Shown here in pieces: positions 57,271 through 64,000 of a DNA stretch of 64,000 nt. The notes beneath the pieces were generated by a model. It searched no databases. It saw only the letters and a program-made list of their open reading frames with translations, and was not told the origin of the DNA. Origin of the DNA: Candidatus Rifleibacteriota bacterium (lineage in GTDB: Bacteria > Riflebacteria > Ozemobacteria > Ozemobacterales > Ozemobacteraceae). The position numbers were made by a program, and so were the translations under genes. Each line of letters begins with the position of its first letter. The stretch's first letter is position 1. The stretch covers positions 1 to 64,000 of the forward strand of contig JAKJFO010000002.1 of assembly GCA_022704885.1 (NCBI GenBank), given 5' to 3'.

Positions 57271-57313
57271 ATCCCGTAGTGATCGGTCGCGACCGATCCC
57301 TACGGGATTTTTT
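57271..57313. terminator. Strong intrinsic terminator between convergent genes
   Basis: An 18-base inverted repeat with one mismatch (ATCCCGTAGTGATCGGTC at 57271-57288, GACCGATCCCTACGGGAT at 57291-57308) followed by six T residues on the plus strand (57308-57313). It ends the amidohydrolase transcript; the minus strand has only weak T content but the stem may also stop the HAD transcript. Confidence 0.88.
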
Positions 57314-57315
57314 AT

Positions 57316-57945
57316 CTAACCGATGTCCTGCAAATGTTCGACTACTGCGGGAAATGAGGGGCAGCTCACCGTTCTGGTTGTCGATGAACCAAAGCCATAG
57401 CCCGCATGGATAAAGTCTATGCCGGCAAGTTGTGCGGCTCTTTCGTCTCCGGCAGTGTCGCCCACATAGACCGGTTTTTTTAAGCCAAACCGGCTTATCA
57501 ACCTGGCGAACATCTCGTGCTTCGGTTGCCCTGACATGCCATGGCAGTCGTAGCCGGCCAGCAATGGTTTCATGCCCGAAAACTGTAGAAAAAGCTTCAT
57601 ATACCAGTCCTGGCAGTTGCTTACCAGAAAAATTCTGTGTGAGCCGGCAACTGTTTGCATACCTTCGAGGACGCCAGCATAAAAGGTTCCGCCGGCTGAT
57701 TTGACAACCTCGATTTCGCAGGTATTCAGCGTTTCCAGCAGATCCGGATACTTCTCTCGCAGCCCGGGTAAAAGAATGTCCACGCACTTTTCGTAAGGAT
57801 TGCCGGCTACGCTCTCTATCTGCTCTACGGTTATTTCTATGTCGATGCCAAGTTTTGCAAGACCGGCATTCCAACCGGTTGCGCTTGCCTGACTCGCGTT
57901 CCAGAGTGTTCCATCAATATCGAATATTACTGCGTCATGTTTCAT
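57316..57945 (-). CDS. HAD-superfamily hydrolase (phosphoglycolate phosphatase-like)
   Basis: A 209-residue HAD phosphatase. Motif I is FDIDGTL with Asp9 nucleophile and Asp11; motif II is the Ser in FLVSNC; motif III is the Lys in QPKHEM; motif IV is VYVGDTAGDE. The cap between motifs I and II is the alpha-helical C1 type, as in phosphoglycolate phosphatase and pyrophosphatase. The substrate cannot be assigned. No strong ribosome site precedes the ATG. The gene is convergent with the amidohydrolase. Confidence 0.9.
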   Translation of the reverse strand: MKHDAVIFDIDGTLWNASQASATGWNAGLAKLGIDIEITVEQIESVAGNPYEKCVDILLPGLREKYPDLLETLNTCEIEVVKSAGGTFYAGVLEGMQTVAGSHRIFLVSNCQDWYMKLFLQFSGMKPLLAGYDCHGMSGQPKHEMFARLISRFGLKKPVYVGDTAGDERAAQLAGIDFIHAGYGFGSSTTRTVSCPSFPAVVEHLQDIG

Positions 57946-58026
57946 TTTGTGTAGAAACTCTATATTACGAATTCTCTGAAATGTAAAGTAAGCGCCTGTC
58001 GAGTCAGCAATTCTCGGTCAATAATT

Positions 58027-58097
58027 GTCATTGCGAAGGGCGAAGCCCTGAAGCAATCTTATTGGCAATAGGATTGCTTCGCTTCGCTCGCAATGAC
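58027..58097. repeat. Palindromic repeat element (REP/MITE-like)
   Basis: A 71-base imperfect palindrome: GTCATTGCGA (58027-58036) pairs with TCGCAATGAC (58088-58097), and GAAGCAATC (58050-58058) pairs with GATTGCTTC (58072-58080). The GATTGCTTCGCTTCGCTCG sequence is of a kind known as a dispersed palindromic repeat in many bacterial genomes. It occupies the otherwise empty space between the HAD and YwbE genes. Only one copy is visible here. Confidence 0.75.
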
Positions 58098-58240
58098 GAA
58101 AAGTACAAACGCTTTACACACAGTCTTTATTGATGACAGTTTTGCTCACCGAGTATTACTACTGTCGTGTTTGCCCTTCTGTGTTATATTTAGCGCTGAC
58201 GAATGACAATAACTGATGAATGCAGACAAAAGGAACAAAA

Positions 58241-58447
58241 GTGGACGGAAAAAAAAGAGCAGATGTAAAACCAGGGCAGACCGTCAAAATCATCCTGAAA
58301 CAGGACCAGCGCACAGGGAAGCTGACGGAGGGCGTTGTACAGGACATTCTGACCAATTCGCCGTCGCATCCCTATGGCATAAAAGTTCGCCTGACCAGCG
58401 GTGAAGTCGGCCGCGTTCAGGAAATCTGCCCGGCAGAGAAATCCTGA
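58241..58447 (+). CDS. ywbE: YwbE family protein
   Basis: A conserved 68-residue protein of unknown function. It matches the family along its whole length: KRADVKPGQTVKIILKQDQ, then TGKLTEGVVQDILTNSP, then HPYGIKVRLTSGEVGRVQ. The fold is probably a small beta-barrel. The frame is open from an ATG at 58220, but a GTG at 58241 lies six bases after AGGA and gives the family's usual N-terminus, so it is chosen. Single gene; the next gene is convergent and begins one base after its stop. Confidence 0.9.
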   Translation: MDGKKRADVKPGQTVKIILKQDQRTGKLTEGVVQDILTNSPSHPYGIKVRLTSGEVGRVQEICPAEKS

Positions 58448-58448
58448 C

Positions 58449-58988
58449 TTAGAGTGGCTTCATCTTGCGGGTTTCTGGCTTTGATTCTCCGGCAGCCATT
58501 GATTTTTCACGTTTGAAACTGTTGAGGAAATCGGCAATCTTGTCTTCAAATATGCCAACCGGGCGTTTTTCCATCGAAGGTACCCGATCGGTTTCGTTGC
58601 CTATAAAATAAAGGGCCGGATGAAACTCATAGCGTGTGCGGGTCAAAGTGACTGCAAAACCGACAACTTCGTTTTCGTCGTAAGTGAATTCGCTTGCCGA
58701 AGGAGATGTCGCCAGCTGAACGCGGGTGCCGTCGGCACAGCGCACGGGTTTGCCTTCGTTCGGCTCAGCAAAGGGGAAAAACAGCTGCTGCCCATCTTCG
58801 AGTTCAGCCAGCAGGTCTTTCCAGGTCGGGGCTTCCGGGTTGCCACGCTTCGCAATATTGTCTTTTTCGCGCCAGATGTAATCTGAAAGCACCATGTCGG
58901 TGGTGGCGATGCGCTTAAAATGCGCCAGCATGCTCTTCACGAAATCTTGAAAGTCAAAATCGGCCTTTTCATATTTCCAGGTAACCAT
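58449..58988 (-). CDS. Hypothetical protein
   Basis: A 179-residue protein I do not recognise, soluble and acidic at the start (MVTWKYEKADFDFQDFVKS), with a Lys/Glu-rich tail. The ATG at 58988 has GGAGG five to six bases upstream; earlier in-frame ATGs at 59039 and 59027 lack this. No signal peptide or membrane helix is apparent. The 253 bases upstream (58989-59241) hold no gene or element that I can see. Confidence 0.72.
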   Translation of the reverse strand: MVTWKYEKADFDFQDFVKSMLAHFKRIATTDMVLSDYIWREKDNIAKRGNPEAPTWKDLLAELEDGQQLFFPFAEPNEGKPVRCADGTRVQLATSPSASEFTYDENEVVGFAVTLTRTRYEFHPALYFIGNETDRVPSMEKRPVGIFEDKIADFLNSFKREKSMAAGESKPETRKMKPL

Positions 58989-59241
58989 GTTTTCCTCCGT
59001 TATTTGTGGCAAAGCTTCCGTCGCCATGCCCTCTCGCAAATTTTCTGCCGCCGGCGTTTAAACCCGGTCGCTAAATACAATTTACGCCGCTTCCACAATC
59101 TTTGCAATCACCAGAAAATTTTCATCATTCCCGGTGAAAAACGAAGTCGCAGAATCCCCTTTTCGATGTCTGGTTAAATCTCCCAAAAGATCTGCGCCAA
59201 TCTGTGTAATCTGCGGTTCCTAAGTTTGGCAGAGAATCAGC

Positions 59242-59730
59242 TCACCAGGCGAAGTCGTGGCGTTGGGGGTAGTCGAATTTGTGTTCGTAGTGCCAGGGTG
59301 AGTTCTTTTTGGGACAGAAGACCTGTTCGACTTCGGCGGTGATCGTCGCGTCGCGCGGCAGCCCCTTGAGGGCCATCTGGCTGGAGCCGCGTGGATAAAA
59401 TTTCCAGACGTCACTGGTGTATGGGCGCAGACCGCCGTTGGCGATATGCCTGAAACGATCGGTAAAAAGTCTGAATCGGCCTTTGTCGGCACTTACCGTG
59501 ACCTTGATATAGGCCTGGGTTATCGTTTCGGGTGAGTTGTTGAACACCTTCATCTTGACGAACGGGTCGTAGTTCGCTCGCGAATAAGGATCGGCGGCAA
59601 ACTCGACGCTGATAATCTCGAGCAGGGAAGGTTCGACGAAACCGTAACGCGTATCGGCATCAACCGCGCGATACGTCCAGCCGACCGCTATAACCAACAC
59701 AGAAAACACGATAATCAGCAATTTGTGCAT
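59242..59730 (-). CDS. Hypothetical exported or membrane-anchored protein
   Basis: A 162-residue protein with an N-terminal hydrophobic segment (HKLLIIVFSVLVIAVGWTY) and a beta-rich extracytoplasmic domain (FVKMKVFNNSPETITQAYIKVTV) that resembles a small Ig-like or FxLYD-type fold. The ATG at 59730, with GGGTGG just upstream, is preferred to the open extension to 59778. It faces away from the metalloprotease gene across a long structured gap. Confidence 0.68.
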   Translation of the reverse strand: MHKLLIIVFSVLVIAVGWTYRAVDADTRYGFVEPSLLEIISVEFAADPYSRANYDPFVKMKVFNNSPETITQAYIKVTVSADKGRFRLFTDRFRHIANGGLRPYTSDVWKFYPRGSSQMALKGLPRDATITAEVEQVFCPKKNSPWHYEHKFDYPQRHDFAW

Positions 59731-59883
59731 AAGCCACCCGTTTTTGTCAGAAAATCCACGAACGCTCAACCTTTTCACGCCAATTATCGGCTCATGCCGA
59801 CAATTCTTTTACCCGATCCTTGTCCTGGAAATTCTACAGGGTGATAACTCAAAAAATTACCATTAACCATAACAAAGGGCGTA

Positions 59884-60041
59884 GGCGGGCATCTCATAAG
59901 CGCAAGCTTGTGAGCCGAGCACTTTTGACTCAAAAGGCTCCAGCAATCGAGAAGTCGATGAGGCGAATCGCTGGAGCGTTGAGTCCCTAAAGGGATCCGC
60001 ATCTCTAACGGCTGAAGCCGTAAGAGATGCCTAATCCCGCC
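59884..60041 (+). other. Multi-hairpin structured element in a 445-base gap (possible ncRNA, 5' leader or complex repeat)
   Basis: The gap 59731-60175 has no credible gene but holds a nested structure. The outer stem GGCGGG (59884-59889) pairs with CCCGCC (60036-60041). Inside are five hairpins: 59893-59914 (9 bp with one G-T pair, GCAA loop), 59917-59940 (10 bp, one bulge), 59940-59974 (CCAGC/GCTGG outside ATCGA/TCGAT), 59984-59995 (TCCC/GGGA) and 59999-60030 (14 bp with one A-A mismatch, TGAA loop). A GNRA-type loop and a G-T pair on the plus strand favour RNA read in plus direction, towards the metalloprotease gene. Strand and function are inferred. Confidence 0.55.
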
Positions 60042-60149
60042 GAGAGCCCGGGTTCAAGATGTAAAATATGAATTTTAAACTGAAAGAGCGATTTCTCTTA
60101 AAGTTTTCATGCGGTTTGTCTGGGCGTTTCGGGTTGGTGATTTTTTTTG

Positions 60150-60155
60150 TATAAT
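60150..60155 (+). promoter_or_regulatory. -10 box (TATAAT) of the metalloprotease gene
   Basis: A perfect TATAAT after a run of eight T. The -35 at the ideal distance is poor (TTTCGG at 60127-60132), so an activator may help. The start of transcription would fall near 60162, just ahead of the GGAG at 60166-60169 that serves the ATG at 60176. Confidence 0.55.
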
Positions 60156-60175
60156 GTATGGGTATGGAGAAAACT

Positions 60176-62029
60176 ATGTACATAATCAGATCAGTCAGAT
60201 GTATCCTGCCCGCGATAGTGCTGGCAGTTCTCGTTTGTGCGGCACCGGCTGAAGCCGCGCGCGGCAACCGCATCGACGCCACCCATATTCTTGCCCGCGA
60301 AATCGAACTGCCCGAACGCAGCAGTCCGGCTATGGGACCTATAGCCGGCGTTTCTTATGCTGACATCAACCCCGAACTCTCTGCCAGCCGCGCGCCGGTT
60401 AAATCGCTCGGCCACAAGGAACAGTTCTGGGTCAGGAATATGGCCAACAGCCAGTTCGACAGGGTAACTGCGATCTTGCGCGCTGTCGGCAAGAGCTGCT
60501 ACGTTTATGTCGAAGATACCCAGAGCGTCAAGCAATCTGCCATAGATCGTGTACAAAAAGAATTCGACCAGAAGATCTATCCGGTAACCACCGGCCATTT
60601 CGGTTACGAAGCACGCCCGGGCCTCGATGGCGAAGACCGCATCACCCTGCTCATGCTCGACATCCAGGATGGCTACCAGAACCCTGACGACGGCTATGTC
60701 GCCGGTTACTTCTTTGCCGGAGACCAGATGCTGCAGTCTGAATTTCCGACGCACAGCAAGACCAAAAGTAATCAACGTGAAATTCTGTACATCGACACCT
60801 ACCCCTGCGACCCCGAAGCCGACGACTATCTTGAGATAGTCGCACATGAATTTCAGCACATGATCCATTACAACCAGGACAAAGACGAAGTCTCCTGGGT
60901 AAACGAGGGCTGTTCGCAGATCGCCCCGGTTTTCTGCGGCTTCACGCCACCGGGCCATTACAAACTGCTCAAAGAAGACCCCGATCGCAGCCTCAACAAC
61001 TGGGCACAATGGAACCCGATGCCCGATTATGGGCAGGTCTACCTCTGGAACCAGTATATAGTCGACCGCCTGCTGCACGACAGCAAAAGCCGCACCAGCT
61101 TCTTCAAGGCACTGGCCGGCTCGAAACGCAAAAGTATCGGCGGCTACATCGATGCGCTCAAACCCTTTGCAGTATCGTTCAGCGACCTGTTTACCGATTT
61201 TGCGATTACCAACCGCATCAATGATTCGAAACTGGTTGATGGCCGCTTCGCCTATCGCCAGTCGGTGCTCAAAAAGTTCAAGCTGCCACCAACCCGGCAT
61301 ATCAATACGATTCCGTCGAAGGTCAGTGAAAGTGTCTATGTCTGGGGTTCAGACGCCTTCTTCACCGACATCGCCAACGTCTCAGGAAAGCTCAAAGTTT
61401 CGTTTTCAGGCTACCGCAGAGCGATCGGCCCAACTCACCCCTACTTCAGAGTCGCCACGATCGAACAGGATTCAACCGGTATCAAAGCGCCCAAAATCGG
61501 CTTTTTCAAGCTCGAGGTCAATCCGGCTGACAAAAACCGGCTGATCGGCAGCTTCGAAATAAACTGCAACAATCAGTATGACAGCCTGACCACCATCGTC
61601 ATGGCCCTTGCCCCCGAAAACATCGAAGACAAGGAATACATGCCGGCATCAGGCTTCATTTACGATCTGATTTTCGAAGCCGACCGGCCGATCAGTAATA
61701 TTGCAAGAGCGGCGCACAGCGTCGATATGCAGGCGTTTGCCGAGGCAATCACGCAGGTCTCTGACACGCAGAGCGAAGCAGCTTTCAGATTGCGCGAACA
61801 CTACGCCAACCTGCTGATCAGAACCATTCAACGCGATGCTGACCGTGGCTCTCTGCAGACCGTCGATAATTTTATCGAATCAGCCGGCGACCAGAAAGCA
61901 TTTGCGCCTTTCGCCCGCGACATCTCAGGCATGCTGATGTTTCTGAAAAACCAGCAGAGCAGTTCGATTCCAGATGAAGATCTGCAGAACCGCATCGACT
62001 TTCTCAATCAGCTGGTGCACCAGCGCTGA
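60176..62029 (+). CDS. Secreted zinc metallopeptidase, hyicolysin (M30)-like
   Basis: A 617-residue exported protease. Signal peptide (RCILPAIVLAVLVCAAPAEA), then a catalytic domain with H224-E-F-Q-H228 and Glu244 in the WVNEG motif 16 residues later, as in gluzincins; this spacing and the adjoining sequence fit family M30 or close relatives. A large C-terminal region of beta-type and then helical sequence follows, possibly for substrate binding. The ATG at 60176 has GGAG six bases upstream; two earlier in-frame ATGs (60158, 60164) lie upstream of that site or overlap it. It ends directly against the convergent operon at 62030. Confidence 0.87.
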   Translation: MYIIRSVRCILPAIVLAVLVCAAPAEAARGNRIDATHILAREIELPERSSPAMGPIAGVSYADINPELSASRAPVKSLGHKEQFWVRNMANSQFDRVTAILRAVGKSCYVYVEDTQSVKQSAIDRVQKEFDQKIYPVTTGHFGYEARPGLDGEDRITLLMLDIQDGYQNPDDGYVAGYFFAGDQMLQSEFPTHSKTKSNQREILYIDTYPCDPEADDYLEIVAHEFQHMIHYNQDKDEVSWVNEGCSQIAPVFCGFTPPGHYKLLKEDPDRSLNNWAQWNPMPDYGQVYLWNQYIVDRLLHDSKSRTSFFKALAGSKRKSIGGYIDALKPFAVSFSDLFTDFAITNRINDSKLVDGRFAYRQSVLKKFKLPPTRHINTIPSKVSESVYVWGSDAFFTDIANVSGKLKVSFSGYRRAIGPTHPYFRVATIEQDSTGIKAPKIGFFKLEVNPADKNRLIGSFEINCNNQYDSLTTIVMALAPENIEDKEYMPASGFIYDLIFEADRPISNIARAAHSVDMQAFAEAITQVSDTQSEAAFRLREHYANLLIRTIQRDADRGSLQTVDNFIESAGDQKAFAPFARDISGMLMFLKNQQSSSIPDEDLQNRIDFLNQLVHQR

Positions 62030-62599
62030 TCAGACTGCGACCTCGATGCGTATGCGCGTCGAACCGCCTTCGCTGCTTTCGCTGATATTCGTCACATTGC
62101 CGATCTGCGCTGCCTTTGTTTTGATGGCTTCGCGGTAGGTTTCCTTAAGCGCTGCATTCAGCACCTTGCGGGCAGCCATGGCGAGATCGCGTAACTGCGC
62201 AGCCATCTGCCCGGCCAGTCTGCTGTCGGCATATTCACTCATTCTGCCACCGATCTGTTCGCCTTTCGCCAGCGCATCAGCGATCTGCTCGTTGACACTG
62301 GACAGAATCTCTTCATAGACGCTGGTTTCGTATTCTTTCGGCACCTCGATCCTGAGCCGCAAAACGTGGTTCTCGAGATCGATGAGAGCAGTCTGACCTT
62401 CTTTACAAGGCACAGCGATCTTACCACCGCTCTCGCTGCAACCGGCAGCAAGCAGCGACTTCTTTAACAGTTCCTGCATCTGATCGGCAGGAAGAATCTG
62501 CATGACGTCGAATGGCATCGAAAAGCTGCCGAGCTTGTCGAGCCTGTCGTTGCTAAGTAGAACTTCGATTGGAATTCTGATTTTGTATGATCGACTCAT
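62030..62599 (-). CDS. Hypothetical protein, last gene of a four-gene operon
   Basis: A 189-residue protein starting MSRSYKIRIPIEVLLS with a later helical part (about 95-165) and a final beta strand (TRIRIEVAV), so the ends may pair into a sheet. Not confidently assigned. The start at 62599, with GGGAG six bases upstream, lies inside the end of the preceding gene (47-base overlap). An extension of the frame to 62773 has no ribosome site. Proteins of this general look occur in MoxR/vWA or FtsH-linked ternary systems, but I cannot confirm that here. Confidence 0.7.
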   Translation of the reverse strand: MSRSYKIRIPIEVLLSNDRLDKLGSFSMPFDVMQILPADQMQELLKKSLLAAGCSESGGKIAVPCKEGQTALIDLENHVLRLRIEVPKEYETSVYEEILSSVNEQIADALAKGEQIGGRMSEYADSRLAGQMAAQLRDLAMAARKVLNAALKETYREAIKTKAAQIGNVTNISESSEGGSTRIRIEVAV

Positions 62600-63527
62600 A
62601 AATTGCTCCCTCCATGCCACGGCCTTCAAGATAATCGCTGACCAGCTGCTCGAACTCACGCACCTCTTCGGCAAACCGGTATTGCTGCACTGCGCCTCTG
62701 ATGAATTTTTCGTCATCGAGACCGACACTGCCCTCGCCTGACCAGTATGCAAAAGCCTTTTCGGCCGATGCAATGAACCTGCGAACTGTCGTCACCTTGC
62801 CGCTGAAATCGTGCTGATTGAATGAGACCTTGAGCGGAACCCCATCTTCTCGCAGATCGTTCACGACATCGACAAGTTGACCGCTTGGCGTTGACGGATC
62901 GAGATGCCTCATGTGCCCGCTGCAGGCTATTATCAGATCAGCACATCGCTCGATCAGGTATTCACGCAATGGCAGGGCAACTTCGGCAGGATTGTCGAGA
63001 AGGTATTGCCAGGAAATCCTGTCGATGACAACCTGCTGCCAGGCGACGAACAGCGCCTGCGTCAACCAGTTTGCGCGATTGCGGCACAACCACGGAAATG
63101 AATAACGCCCGAAATTACTGGTGCAGATACTCAATATCAGGCCGTCATCTGGCGTTGCCACCAGAAACATCGGCTCTTCTTCGATAAACTCGCGCATCAG
63201 CAGCTCATAAAGTCTTTCAGCGCCGCGTTGCGAAAAAGAAAATTCGCAGGAGTTCCAGAAGTGCTCATCGGCGCTGTTGAACCTTTTTGTATAGCCTTCG
63301 ACATCGAACAGAAATGGCCGCAATTTGAAGGTATCGGCAACAAAGCGCTTAACCGCAGACTTCACCAGTGACTGCCAGCGCCCGGCAAACTCTTCTGAAA
63401 ATTCGATCATGCGCGGCAGGTGCTTGAGATGCTGAGCGTGTTTGACTACAGCCGAGTCGACACTTACGGCAAAAGATTTCTCGGCATATTCAAGCAATAT
63501 ATCTTCAGGAAAAAGCTGCAGCTTCAC
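62553..63527 (-). CDS. Hypothetical protein, third gene of a four-gene operon
   Basis: A 324-residue soluble protein of no recognised family, mixed alpha/beta, with sequence landmarks LILSICTSNFGRYSFPWLC and CADLIIACSGHMRHLDPSTPSG. It overlaps its upstream neighbour by four bases (ATGA) and its downstream neighbour by 47, so the operon is tightly coupled. No catalytic motif is visible. Confidence 0.75.
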   Translation of the reverse strand: MKLQLFPEDILLEYAEKSFAVSVDSAVVKHAQHLKHLPRMIEFSEEFAGRWQSLVKSAVKRFVADTFKLRPFLFDVEGYTKRFNSADEHFWNSCEFSFSQRGAERLYELLMREFIEEEPMFLVATPDDGLILSICTSNFGRYSFPWLCRNRANWLTQALFVAWQQVVIDRISWQYLLDNPAEVALPLREYLIERCADLIIACSGHMRHLDPSTPSGQLVDVVNDLREDGVPLKVSFNQHDFSGKVTTVRRFIASAEKAFAYWSGEGSVGLDDEKFIRGAVQQYRFAEEVREFEQLVSDYLEGRGMEGAIYESIIQNQNSNRSST

Positions 63528-63823
63528 TGTTTGATTTCCTGCTTTCTGACCGCTTCCTGATTGAGCAGAATGCCGGCGTCACTCTCTTTCAGTTCGGGAT
63601 GATGATCGAGACAGATGGCCTGGAGCCGGCCATCACGCACCTGCTGCGCAACTTCTTCGCCGAATATCACAGCTGTCTGGGCGATGACCTCTTCGAGAAT
63701 CTCGCCGCTGCGCACCGCCTCGTTGATTTCGACGTTGGTCATGCTGTCGTCGTTGAAATCGACGACGATCGAACTGCGCCCTGATGCCTCGTTGTATTCA
63801 AAATCGATGATGAACTTTCGCAT
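63524..63823 (-). CDS. Small hypothetical protein, second visible gene of the operon
   Basis: A 99-residue protein, beta-rich at the start (RKFIIDFEYNEASGRSSIVVDF) and helical later. Two ATGs compete: 63829, which would give an ATGA overlap with the previous gene, and 63823, which stands seven bases from AAGGAG. The latter is chosen on ribosome spacing. No family is recognised. Confidence 0.7.
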   Translation of the reverse strand: MRKFIIDFEYNEASGRSSIVVDFNDDSMTNVEINEAVRSGEILEEVIAQTAVIFGEEVAQQVRDGRLQAICLDHHPELKESDAGILLNQEAVRKQEIKQ

Positions 63824-63825
63824 CG

Positions 63826-64000
63826 TCATTCTCCTTTCTGCATAAACAGGCCGGCGAGTTCGTCGTCGGCAGCGAGTGGAGTTCCGTTGATCAACAGCTC
63901 TTCATCGCCAATTACTATCTCAACTTCCTTTACAAACCTCGGCCAGTCTGCAACCAGCTCAAGATAGCGACCGGTGATGCAATGCAGAGTCTGGTTGTCT
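63826..64000 (-). CDS. Partial hypothetical protein (C-terminal 57 residues; 5' part beyond window)
   Basis: An open frame enters from the right edge and stops with TGA at 63826-63828. It reads DNQTLHCITGRYLELVADWP, then continues through EIVIGDEELLINGTPL to AGLFMQKGE. The next gene's ribosome site lies in its last codons, as in a coupled operon. Too short to assign. Confidence 0.75.
   Translation of the reverse strand, partial: DNQTLHCITGRYLELVADWPRFVKEVEIVIGDEELLINGTPLAADDELAGLFMQKGE

Noticed and set aside
56618..57874. 418-codon open frame on the minus strand
   Set aside because: Crosses the amidohydrolase 3' end, the strong terminator and the HAD gene in the wrong frame; not a gene.
59784..60002. 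72-codon open frame on the minus strand
   Set aside because: Covers part of the multi-hairpin element and has no ribosome site; codons follow the hairpin repeats rather than a protein pattern.
60049..60058. GGGTTCAAG sequence resembling a tRNA T-arm
   Set aside because: No acceptor stem, D-arm or anticodon arm can be folded around it.
60191..61300. 369-codon open frame on the minus strand
   Set aside because: Antisense to the metalloprotease catalytic domain; no start signal.

Overview
The window (about 50% GC, gene-dense, no tRNA, rRNA, CRISPR array or insertion sequence seen) looks like the chromosome of a free-living, Gram-negative-type bacterium outside the best studied groups. This is inferred from signal peptides, lipoprotein and FecR/ECF modules, prepilin-like proteins and many class III cyclases. 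The gene mix would suit a lineage such as Candidatus Riflebacteria or a deltaproteobacterium-like group, but no marker gene fixes the phylum.

Layout. 1-12569 (+): one tightly overlapped operon with a membrane-anchored ankyrin protein and four about 1000-residue transmembrane class III nucleotide cyclases. 12576-14669 (-): a Cache-HAMP cyclase. 14879-19136: urocanate hydratase, a methyltransferase, and an unrecognised gene preceded by a 41-codon gene. 19291-26264: a secreted endonuclease/exonuclease/phosphatase-fold protein and another overlapped pair of large cyclases. 26420-28613: Sel1 lipoprotein, glycosyltransferase, DHH phosphoesterase. 28760-34034: first prepilin-like triad, FecR protein, ECF sigma factor. 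34069-36414: GAF-GAF-PAS cyclase. 36481-47484 (-): large operon with a giant dockerin-bearing secreted protein, the second prepilin-like triad and TPR/FecR-like proteins. 47712-55042 (-): helical-repeat secreted protein, FecR anti-sigma, ECF sigma, third prepilin-like triad. 55271-60041: amidohydrolase fused to a CYTH-like domain, HAD phosphatase, YwbE, small unknowns and a strongly structured intergenic element. 60176-64000: secreted zinc metalloprotease and the downstream end of a four-gene unknown operon.

The most interesting system is the set of six giant cyclases. They lie as three adjacent, translationally coupled pairs (653/3630, 6649/9576, 23367/20320). In each pair one protein keeps the metal-binding aspartates but has lost the catalytic Asn/Arg, while the partner keeps Asn/Arg but has lost or altered a metal ligand. 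This is the division of labour between the C1 and C2 halves of animal transmembrane adenylyl cyclases, here as separate bacterial proteins, each with two extracytoplasmic sensor regions. The inference is three obligate heterodimeric receptor cyclases. Two further cyclases (12576 and 34069) have complete active sites and should work as homodimers; one of them has a GAF domain with the NKFDE motif seen in cyclic-nucleotide-binding GAFs. Cyclic nucleotide signalling is therefore a dominant theme, but no effector or phosphodiesterase is visible here.

The second theme is cell-surface export: three different minor-pseudopilin-like triads, two of them beside ECF sigma/FecR modules, together with large secreted proteins.
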